Source of the DNA: Peronospora farinosa
Taxonomy: Eukaryota > Oomycota > Peronosporomycetes > Peronosporales > Peronosporaceae
Assembly: GCA_947646735.1 (NCBI GenBank)
Contig: CANTFK010000309.1
Coordinates: 1-35,649 of the forward strand
Direction of reading: 5' to 3'
DNA: 35,649 nucleotides
Part shown: piece by piece, positions 1 to 7,842 of the stretch
How the letters are laid out: every line of letters begins with the position of its first letter
Numbering within the stretch: position 1 is the stretch's first letter
Notes under the pieces: model-generated
The model's database searches: none
The model's input: the letters and a program-made list of their open reading frames with translations, nothing else
Told to the model about the DNA's origin: nothing
Translations under genes and position numbers: made by a program

Positions 1-84
1 CTCTTTTTGACCTTCTTGACGCGGTTCACGAGACCGTCCACCTGCTTCCGAAACTTGTTCTGTAGCGGTAGCGATGATCAATGC
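1..84. pseudogene. Left part of the locus split by the retrotransposon
   Basis: These bases directly flank the 5' LTR and continue after the element at 5816 (one AATGC copy removed). Both strands are open. The plus strand is stop-free over 28 codons and stays in frame into 5816-5921. The minus strand is also stop-free in the frame of the 5811-6076 reading; a second minus frame gives a lysine/arginine-rich stretch (NKFRKQVDGLVNRVKKVKK) preceded by CTACAG, which could be a 3' splice site. I do not recognise a family and cannot tell which strand was the gene. What is clear is that the element landed in sequence that looks coding. Confidence 0.35.
80..84. repeat. Target site duplication, left copy (AATGC)
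   Basis: AATGC lies immediately before the 5' LTR and again immediately after the 3' LTR (5811-5815). A 5-bp duplication is the normal footprint of copia-type integrases and fixes the element borders exactly. Confidence 0.95.
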
Positions 85-460
85 TGTTGTGATATGTTCC
101 TCCCAAGTTGAAGTCGTTGGAACATTTCACGTCCGTTTACACATTTCACGTCCGTTTACCGATTCCGATGGTGAAACGTGGAAACAATGGAGAAGGGAAA
201 CGGCGGAGATCAGAATGGGACGAGTCGACAACTGGACGAGTCGACAAACGTTGGTGACAAGGTGGCGGCTCGCAGGTTAGCTGCAGCCGCATACATGAAA
301 GCTCGAAAGCTCAGTCAGAAAAGTGCAAAGTGCAAGGCAAGTCGTCAGTAGCCAGAAAGAGCTAAACGAGGTAATATATATCTTTGAGTGTCAAGAGATA
401 TATCTCTATATCTAGCATAGCTGGACGCTAGAGAGACTGCAATAAAGCGAGATTGCAACA
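85..460 (+). repeat. 5' LTR of the copia element
   Basis: 376 bp, beginning TGTTGT and ending GCAACA, identical to 5435-5810. It contains a perfect tandem duplication of a 19-bp unit (122-140 and 141-159), a 14-bp unit ggacgagtcgacaa repeated at 218-231 and 234-247, an AT-rich TATA-like stretch around 371-411 with the 12-bp palindrome GAGATATATCTC (395-406), and an AATAAA signal at 441-446. The short repeats could be regulatory protein sites in U3, which is inference. Short open frames across the LTR are not genes. Confidence 0.97.
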
Positions 461-477
461 GGGTTATGAGCCCAAGC
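461..477 (+). other. Primer binding site, internal initiator tRNA-Met type
   Basis: The 17 bases directly after the 5' LTR (gggttatgagcccaagc) have the reverse complement GCTTGGGCTCATAACCC. This contains GGG-CTCATAA-CCC, the anticodon stem and loop of an initiator tRNA-Met (anticodon CAU; yeast iMet has the same loop). Drosophila copia is known to be primed by an internal, cleaved tRNA-iMet fragment rather than by the tRNA 3' end, and the same mode is inferred here. Confidence 0.8.
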
Positions 478-608
478 CTGAGCAAGGCTTAAGCATAACC
501 AAGAAACGGCGACGCATTTACAGGCTAAGGCTGTAAGTGTTTGAGTGCGAAGAAAGACTCCGTTTGTCAGGAAGGACAAACGTAAACTTACCTAAAAGCT
601 GGCACAAC

Positions 609-2894
609 ATGTCAAACAAGGTAGAGCTGAACAAATATGGACGACCCGTAGGATGGCATGGGCAATCCTGGGCGTACTACAAAGGGATGATGAAACTGAC
701 CTTTGAGGAAAAGGATGTGCTGGATTATGCTACGGGAAACAAGATTCTCGTAGGTAACGCAAGTGCAAACGAAGTGAAAGCGTTTCGAGAGGCACAAGTA
801 ACAATCAAGCAGCTTATTCTTGCTTCCCTATCAATGGAGTTGGGGCAGCATGTGATGACGAAAGCAACTGGCACCGAGATGTGGAAATACTTGGAAGACT
901 TTTACGAGGGAAAGACTAATGCTGCAACGAGAACAAACCAAGAAATTATTCTTTACAACAAGTTAAACGCGATGAAGTGCAAACCTAATTGGGACGTTGC
1001 GCAACACGTGTAAAACATGTTCATGATTAAAGATCAATTGGTCGCTGTGAACGCAGGTATTCGGGACCCGATCTTTACGCAGATGTTAATTCGATCGTTG
1101 CCGGCGAATGCGCGCTTTGATCGTCTGAGAGGCATGGTTGAAAGCGGGGACGACAAGGTGGACACTTCGGAAAAATTGAAATATCAGATTTTGCGAATGG
1201 ATAGTTTTAACAAGTGTGATCGGGAGCTTGGTGCCCATGGTGTCATTGGAAATGTGCAGGACAATGGAGGCAGTCAAACATCCAAGAACCGGCAAAACGC
1301 TAGCTGTGCAAGATCACATATCGGAACCAGAAAGTTAATAGCTGCCGACAAAGTACTCCAAAGCACGACTTCACAGGCGGATAAGCAGCATGGAAACTGC
1401 TTTAATTGTCATAAGCCTGGACACCGCATGAGAGACTGTCCTATAATGAAGAAACCAAAAACGAGTGATTGTCAGGTGGCATTTGCACAGCATCCGAAGA
1501 ATGAGCTTGCGGATGGATGTCAAGAAAAGCCGGATGAACTGATGGTGATGGCACAGAACAAGCTGTCAACGAGGGAAAATACTCCAGACAGAAACTGCAC
1601 ACAACGACAATGGTGTCTTGACAATGCGTCGAATGTACATGTGGCTTCTGATTTACGATACTTTATTGATTATAGCGCATTTGATAACAATGCACAAGCT
1701 CAATGTATCCGAGGATTTCAGAAGCACTTTAAAACAAAGCCGATTGGTCAGGGAACCGTTCAGATACTTGTTCAAAACGGATCAAGCAGCAACATGATAA
1801 CACTTTATGACGTATTATACGTTCCTGACTGTATGAATTTAATTTCTCACACACAAGTCGAGGACCAAGGACATACTGTGAAGTATTGCATCCGAGAGGT
1901 AGAAAGATTCTACGAGCTTTGGCAGCATAATCGGAAGCTGCTGAACATCAAAAGAGATGACTGTGGTCTTTTCACATTTAATGCCATCAATGATTTTCTA
2001 TCACAAACGAGTGACAGGGGTGAACTGCTGATCACAGATAAGTGCTTCCGTCCTCAGGTAAATCATACGCGCGCACAAGGGCGCGCTGATATCCAACGGT
2101 GGCACGAAAGGCTGGGCCATCTTAATCCACAGTACGTGAAGCTCATGGTAGATCGCAAGCTAGTAGACGGAATGTCACTAAGCCCAAAACAATTTATTGA
2201 TTGCGAAGCATGCCACATTGGTAAAGACCGACAACGTACACGTCATAAGCATTTGATGCGTGATATAACGACGAAGAATCAAGTGATATTTGTCGATTTA
2301 CTTTTTCCGAAGTACAGCTCAAGCCCAAGAGCGTATAAGGCGGTACTTGTTGTAGTAGATGGATACTCCCGGTATACTACAGTGTACCCACTTTACTCAA
2401 AGAACGCATCGGAAGTAAATACAGCCATCAAACGATACATTTCCTGGGCAGAGCGTCAATTTCCCGCAAACAAGGTCAAGCAAGTGATATCTGACGACGG
2501 AGGGGAATTTGTAAATGGGGAGATTACCCGTTGGTACAGGAATGTTGGCATTGAGTTCTTACCAAACCCACCTCATGGATCACACTTGAACCTGTGTGAG
2601 AGAGCACACCAAACCCTAATTCACATGATGAAGGAAATGATGGCGTCCGCAAAGCTACCAAAATCGTTTTGGATGCATGCGCTTGAGATGGCTACGTACC
2701 TGAGAAATAGGGCATACTGTCGGTCAATCAAAGAGACTCCATACAGAATGATGATGAACAAGAAGCCAAACCTACATGGTATAAAGAAGTTTGGATCTCT
2801 CGCTTATGTCCATCAAGCGAACAACCCATCTCGGAAGAAACTAGATGATAATTGGTTTTCTTTTGGGGTACCTGGAAGGACAAGCCGGATTTAA
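609..2894 (+). pseudogene. copia gag, protease and integrase region, interrupted by stop and frameshift
   Basis: Reading starts best at the ATG at 609 (MSNKVELNKYGRP). The capsid-like gag part runs to TAA at 1011-1013, then continues in the same frame from 1014. A CCHC zinc knuckle (CFNCHKPGHRMRDC) follows near 1400-1440. The protease core reads WCLDNASNVHV near 1614, with Asn where Ser or Thr is usual after the catalytic Asp. The GAG-pre-integrase zinc motif (RWHERLGHL ... CEACHIGK) is near 2097-2230. Integrase acidic residues are the Asp in FVDLLFP (~2290), the Asp in ISDDGGEF (~2490) and the Glu in LCERAHQ (~2600). The frame closes at 2894, beyond the point (2845-2870) where the homologous reading moves to the +1 frame. 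Either lesion prevents normal gag-pol translation unless recoded. Confidence 0.9.
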
Positions 2895-5403
2895 AGCTTA
2901 TTTTCCAGCAGATCAAGTGGTTCAACACGTTTTGGATGCTTCGGTCAATGAGGATATAGTATACGGTGACCGATATCACGAAGGATATGCTGTCGCCGTA
3001 TCAGATTGGTTGTCACGTACAAGTACGGATGATGAAAATGGAGCGAGTATGGAAGTCGACAGCAATGACGAAAGTATTGCGTCAGATGAAGACAGCATGG
3101 AAGTCGACAGCAATGGCGACAGTATTGAGTCGGATGATGACAGTATTGCGTCGGATTGTGAATCGATCCCGATTGACTATGAGAGCGAGTCATCAGCAAT
3201 CGAGTCATCACCAAAGTTTGAATTAGTTGATGTGGATTCAGTGGAGACCAACATTGATATTCCTGTAACTCGGGATACACTCGATCTGAGCAATCAGAGC
3301 CCTATGTGTGCCAATGCCAGTGATGATGCAATCCAAAAACATAATACAAGCAAGCCCTCTAGCTTGGAAAGTGAAACGACCCATGATACCGAAACAGATG
3401 TTGACAGTCAATCAGCTGCCGAAAATTGCGACAAGGTGAGTTGTGACTATCGGTCAGAGACATCCGACACTAGTAATAGCGAGGATGAGGATGAAAATGT
3501 ACATGCAGATACGGAACTACCTACCACATCCAAGGATACAGTACATTCACGCGAGGGTGCGACGACGAGTGAGTCCAGCAATGACCTGATGGATACGTGT
3601 ATGATTCCTGAAATAATTACTGGAGAACGTAGGAAAGTTTTGGATGCGGAGCTAGAGGATGTCCAAGAGATAAAACGACGGCGCGATAACAAAGGAAGGC
3701 CACAGAAAATGGTCTTACGCCAGTCAACAGAGCGCCGATACCCGTCGTGGCTTGAGGGGTACCTTGTGAATGCTGCACTCCATGAAAATAGCGAAAGTCT
3801 TACAGCGAACCATAGATGGCGAGCAAATGAGACCAAGATTCCCAAAAGCTTTACTGAAGCGATGAAGACGCCGCAAAAAGACGAATGGTATAATGGTATG
3901 AAAAACGAAGTGAACGCCATGTTTTCTAAGGGAGTATTGGTTCCGATTGATGAAACAGAAGCCCCGGCGAAGGCAAACAAATTAGGATTAATGTGGAGAT
4001 TCCAAGTGAAGACTGATGACCAAGAATTCATTACTCGTTTTCGTCCTAGACTTGTAGGATTAGGAAACCATCAGCAGCCAGGAATTGACTACGTGGAATC
4101 ATTTTCGCCTGTCGCACGGATTGTTACCTTTCGAGTGTTGGTGGCACTAGCCACAAAATTCGGACTGGTTTTATATCAAGGAGATGTACAAACAGCATAC
4201 TTGAATGCGAATTTACAGATCAGGCAATATGTCCGAAATATACCAGGATTCCCTCAACCCCCAGGAATCATCTATCGAGTGGACAGAGCGCTCTATGGCT
4301 TGCATCAGTCAGGAGCCGAATGGAATGAAGAGATTGATAACTGGTTGGTCACTCAAGAGTTCAAACGTAGTGAGACTGAGCCTTGTCTTTACTTCTACTG
4401 CAAACATGCAGTACTGGCTCTTCTCATGTTATACGTCGACGATGTGGTATTAGCGACTGATTCTAAGGCATATAAGGCATCGTTTTTTGAAGCCATCGAC
4501 GCGAAATATGGTTTTAAAGATGGAGGAAAGCTGCACTATTTTTTAGGCATCAATGTCGAGCAAGATGAGACGGACACGTATATTCACCAAACGAAATATT
4601 GCAAGGAAGTTCTCGAGAAAGTTGGCTTTGGCGAAGCACACGGTAGTGCAACTCCTATGGAGACCAACACTAGATACAGGAAGTGCATTGAACCAGCTGA
4701 AGACACTGATTTTGATTATCGAGGAACTATTGGATCGTTGATGTACTTGGCGACTACTACAAGGCCAGATATTGCGTATGCTGTGGGCTACTTGAGCCGT
4801 TTTGTGAGCAACCCATCACGAAAACACTGCGAAGCCGTCAAGCGAGTATTGCGATACCTATCTGGTACACTACAAACCGGCATAAGATACACACGAGATA
4901 TGGGAGCAAACGAAGATGTTGTCATTACTGGATATTGTGATGCTGATTGGGGCAACGATCCCGACTCAAGAAAAAGTGTCACCGGATTTGTGCTTATGAT
5001 GGAATCTGGAGCTGTCGCATGGGCTGCCAGACGTCAAACAATAGTCGCACAATCAACCGCAGAAGCCGAATATGTGGCAGCATGCGAAGCGTCCATGGAG
5101 GGTCGCGGAATTGCAAATATGCTCAATGAGATTTTACACTGTATACAGGCACATGCTGTACTAACGATGGGCATTGACAATGCGGCAGCTATTTCGTTGG
5201 CATGCAAACCCACACATAGCAGCAAAACAAGACACATTGAGCTAAGATGGCATTATGTGCGCGAACAAATTAAGGCTGGGCATATTTTGGTAAAGAAAGT
5301 GTCCGGAACAGAGAATCCTGCTGATATGTTCACAAAGGCTCTACCGAAGCGCAGCCTAGCGAAGTATCGAGCCGACATTGGCATGAGGATTTCACAAGAG
5401 TAA
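2845..5403 (+). pseudogene. copia integrase tail, reverse transcriptase and RNase H
   Basis: This frame continues the broken polyprotein; its first ATG (2845) is probably not a natural start. It opens with the conserved integrase tail (GFLLGYLEGQAGFKAYFP). A long acidic Ser/Thr/Glu-rich linker (about 3040-3640) includes a 16-codon tandem repeat. The reverse transcriptase follows: QVKTDDQEFITRFRPRLV, GIDYVESFSPVARIVTFR, QGDVQTAYLNA, then the active site YVDD at 4432-4443 (residues 530-533). RNase H has YCDADWG (~4935), STAEAEY (~5055) and GIDNAAAISL (~5172), with HIELRWHYVRE near 5235. The end (ENPADMFTKALP) is typical of copia. All visible RT and RNase H catalytic acids are present. Stop at 5401-5403. 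Confidence 0.92.
3049..3144 (+). repeat. Two 48-bp tandem repeats in the copia polyprotein linker
   Basis: Two adjacent 16-codon units read MEVDSNDESIASDEDS and MEVDSNGDSIESDDDS. They lie in the acidic linker between integrase and reverse transcriptase. The copies differ at a few bases. The repeat probably arose by slippage; no function is evident. Confidence 0.85.
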
Positions 5404-5424
5404 AGATGTTCCGACACAAGCGTC

Positions 5425-5432
5425 GGAGGGGG
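5425..5432 (+). other. Polypurine tract of the copia element
   Basis: GGAGGGGG lies two bases upstream of the 3' LTR (5435), where second-strand priming is expected. Just before it, CCGAC (5411-5415) and GTCGG (5422-5426) can pair as a 5-bp hairpin that overlaps the tract; whether this matters is unknown. Confidence 0.75.
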
Positions 5433-5434
5433 CG

Positions 5435-5810
5435 TGTTGTGATATGTTCCTCCCAAGTTGAAGTCGTTGGAACATTTCACGTCCGTTTACACATTTCACG
5501 TCCGTTTACCGATTCCGATGGTGAAACGTGGAAACAATGGAGAAGGGAAACGGCGGAGATCAGAATGGGACGAGTCGACAACTGGACGAGTCGACAAACG
5601 TTGGTGACAAGGTGGCGGCTCGCAGGTTAGCTGCAGCCGCATACATGAAAGCTCGAAAGCTCAGTCAGAAAAGTGCAAAGTGCAAGGCAAGTCGTCAGTA
5701 GCCAGAAAGAGCTAAACGAGGTAATATATATCTTTGAGTGTCAAGAGATATATCTCTATATCTAGCATAGCTGGACGCTAGAGAGACTGCAATAAAGCGA
5801 GATTGCAACA
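5435..5810 (+). repeat. 3' LTR of the copia element
   Basis: Identical to the 5' LTR over all 376 bases by direct reading, with the same internal repeats and AATAAA (5791-5796). It is followed at 5811-5815 by the second AATGC. Confidence 0.97.
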
Positions 5811-6092
5811 AATGCATCTTTGAACGAAGACATGTGCTCCACGAGCTCGATGCCGCCCAGTTCGTCAATAGCATCGAGCTCAGTCTGCAGCTTGGTACCA
5901 CGCTTTCGTCTCGGCGGCAAGGTATATACTCCTTCTCGAATCAAGTGGAGCTCATTTACAGGTCGAAAGATTATGAAGCAGCTTGAGGACACACTACCGC
6001 AGATTGCTGCAGCTTCGCAGGCCACAGGCTGTTTTTTATGCTCGGGTGGACGCCTAAGATTACTAGAGTACAACATCCTAACTGACTTTTAA
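5811..6092. pseudogene. Right part of the locus split by the retrotransposon
   Basis: Two readings compete. On the plus strand, 5816-5921 (with 1-84 upstream) joins in frame to 5962-6092 if a 40-nt GTATAT..TTTACAG intron (5922-5961) is removed. The protein would pass through RRHVLHELDAAQFVNSIELS and IMKQLEDTLPQIAAASQATG and stop at TAA 6090-6092. On the minus strand the stretch 6076 to 5811 is entirely open and includes KLQTELDAIDELGGIELVEH, then continues open to position 1 once the element is removed. I recognise no family in either. The 40-nt intron is short. One reading is presumably the shadow of the other. Whichever is real, the gene is cut by the copia insertion. Confidence 0.4.
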
Positions 6093-6473
6093 AGAAACAG
6101 CGCACCGATGGCTCCACAACTTAGAATTCGTAGATTGTACCGTGGCAAGAAGAGAATGGACGATCGTCAAACCGATTTTGGTGGTGGTGACCGTGTTAGC
6201 CACGAATCCGATGGCGTTTGGCGCGACAACATATGAACGAGCAATACCAAGAACTCTAAGTCGTAGACAAGAAAAATTGTAATAGCCGGCGTGTCGGTGT
6301 ACAGTGCTTTTTCGACTCGCACCGTGTCGTTTCGGACAGCTGCGTTCATCAAAGGTGTCCTTCAAATTCCAATGATAACTCGCTAGATTGCCGGAATCTC
6401 GGCTGCCGGTCACATGAGAAGAGCGAGTGGGTACATCGTGCTGCTGGGATCGAAACAATTGTCTCGATGTCAT
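6078..6473 (-). CDS. Unassigned ORF of 131 codons, doubtful
   Basis: Open from an ATG (MTSRQLFRSQQ) to TAG at 6078-6080. The second half is moderately hydrophobic (VLGIARSYVVAPNAIGFVAN). No family is recognised, codon use is not distinctive, and the opposite strand in one frame shows protein-like blocks separated by stops. It overlaps the 3' edge of the disrupted locus. It could be a chance ORF or a decayed gene. Confidence 0.15.
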   Translation of the reverse strand: MTSRQLFRSQQHDVPTRSSHVTGSRDSGNLASYHWNLKDTFDERSCPKRHGASRKSTVHRHAGYYNFSCLRLRVLGIARSYVVAPNAIGFVANTVTTTKIGLTIVHSLLATVQSTNSKLWSHRCAVSLKVS

Positions 6474-6854
6474 GGTTGACAATGTTGTCCTAACCAGCTG
6501 AATCTTCAATCTGTTCAATTGCTCAGTTCCGTCGATGTCGATGGCATTCTACGCAGTGAGTCACGAGGTCACGTATCGATTTTGTTGTCTAAACTTGCCT
6601 CAATCTGCTCATCATCTAGGGGTCAAGCGAGTCCACATGGTGAACTCTGTAAAGTCCATCAACATGCAAAAAGATACATACAATCTGCATTCATTCTCCT
6701 TCGGCTTGAAATTATAGGTGCTATCCATCCAAATGTTTCATGTTTGTGTGTGTCTTCTCTCACCCTTATACAGATACTCCAAGTGCTTATTAGTCTGTAT
6801 GTCAACGCCCTAGCGCTTCCATCCGCTAGCAAGCCAAGCAATCCAAGCAATTGT
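6093..6854. other. Stretch without a supported gene
   Basis: On the plus strand one frame (codons starting about 6268) reads as protein-like blocks interrupted by a TAG near 6384 and a TGA near 6477, then is open to 6875. This suggests a decayed coding sequence. A possible splice acceptor (CTTATACAG) lies near 6774. No domain is recognised. The last part is probably the 3' UTR of NDUFS7. Confidence 0.4.
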
Positions 6855-7648
6855 CTACTTTCTCAACTTAAGTAACAGCGACTTGTTGCCCTTGATCTTC
6901 TTTTGAAGCTGCATGAGTCCAAAAAGCAATGCCTCAGCTGTCGGCGGACAACCTGGCACGTAAATGTCGACGGGGACAATGCGGTCCACGCCACGTACGA
7001 CAGCGTACGAGTAGTGGTAGTAACCCCCACCATTGGCACAGCTTCCCATAGACACGACGTAGCGCGGCTCAGGCATCTGATCATAGACACGACGAAGGGC
7101 GGGTGCCATTTTGTTCGTTAGTGTACCAGCCACAATCATCACGTCAGTCTGACGAGGTGAGGCACGGAACACCATACCCATGCGTTCAAAGTCATAACGT
7201 GAACCAGCTACATAAAGAGAGAGACAAGAGACATTGTCAGCTATACTCAATTATATATAAAGATATCAATCTACTTTCATGTTAATGTACGTACCAGAGT
7301 GCATCATTTCAACGGCACAACACGCCAAACCAAACGTCATTGGCCACAATGAGCTCTTACGACCCCAATTAACCAAATCATCCACACGAGATACGACGTA
7401 TTCTATACGTCACCCCAACAAAAGTTACTAAGATATATTATAGCTTACACTAGACGAGGAAATAGTGTATTTTTGTTTTCGTACGTACCAACGCCATTGC
7501 GGGCCGTCGCATTACCGGCTAGTAAGTCTTGTATATTACCACGTTCAGAAGCTAAAGATGAAGAAGAAGTTACGGGAACCTCTGATGATGCATAACGGAC
7601 AGTTAAAATACGGGAAATAGCTTCGGAACGACGAGCGAGGGTCAGCAT
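6855..7648 (-). CDS. NDUFS7: NADH:ubiquinone oxidoreductase 20 kDa subunit (NDUFS7/PSST/NuoB), three exons
   Basis: Complex I subunit that holds iron-sulfur cluster N2 next to the quinone site, in the mitochondrial inner membrane. Exons are 7489-7648, 7295-7402 and 6855-7207; introns of 86 and 87 bp both begin GTACGTAC and end TAG. The joined CDS encodes 206 residues. The N-terminus ([20 protein letters not shown]) is an Arg-rich, acid-free mitochondrial presequence. The family blocks follow: [69 protein letters not shown] and [16 protein letters not shown]. The N2 ligands are visible as Cys81-Cys82, Cys146 and Cys176. Length is normal for the family and nothing is missing. It lies 194 bp downstream of the WDR33-like gene on the same strand; the two are probably separate transcripts. 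Confidence 0.96.
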
Positions 7649-7842
7649 TCTTGTTAGTTTCTCGAGTCTTTGAACGATTCTAGCCGCCCACTTAAAGGGG
7701 ACTAAAGAAAACCTGGTAAATATGATTTAAAAACGATTAATGATATGACGAGGAGATATAAATAGACAGGTACCCATGTTAGAACAAAATGAAAGGCTTG
7801 GTATCTTTAAGAGTCATTTTATCTTCCGACGTCAAGTCGACT

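Larger units (their letters stand above)
85..5810 (+). mobile_element. Complete Ty1/copia LTR retrotransposon, coding region broken
   Basis: The element is 5726 bp and has identical 376-bp LTRs with TGTTG/CAACA ends, a 5-bp target duplication, a primer site directly after the 5' LTR, and a purine tract before the 3' LTR. The domain order is gag with zinc knuckle, protease, integrase, reverse transcriptase, RNase H. Integrase before reverse transcriptase places it in Ty1/copia (Pseudoviridae). No LTR difference was found on reading both copies base by base, so the insertion is young. The polyprotein has an in-frame TAA at 1011-1013 and a frameshift near 2845-2870, so this copy as read here should not make a full polyprotein. 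It probably moved using proteins of a sister copy, or the lesions arose after insertion or in sequencing. Confidence 0.97.

Noticed and set aside
74..280. Short ORF across the 5' LTR, identical to one in the 3' LTR (5406-5630)
   Set aside because: It lies wholly in LTR sequence apart from a few codons and has no domain; the identity only reflects the LTR duplication.
537..608. Upstream extension of copia gag from position 537
   Set aside because: The start would be GTG; the first ATG in this frame is at 609 and fits the usual gag start.
3447..4031. Long minus-strand ORF within the copia element
   Set aside because: It is antisense to the acidic linker and RT; its Ser-rich composition is a mirror of the Asp/Glu codons.
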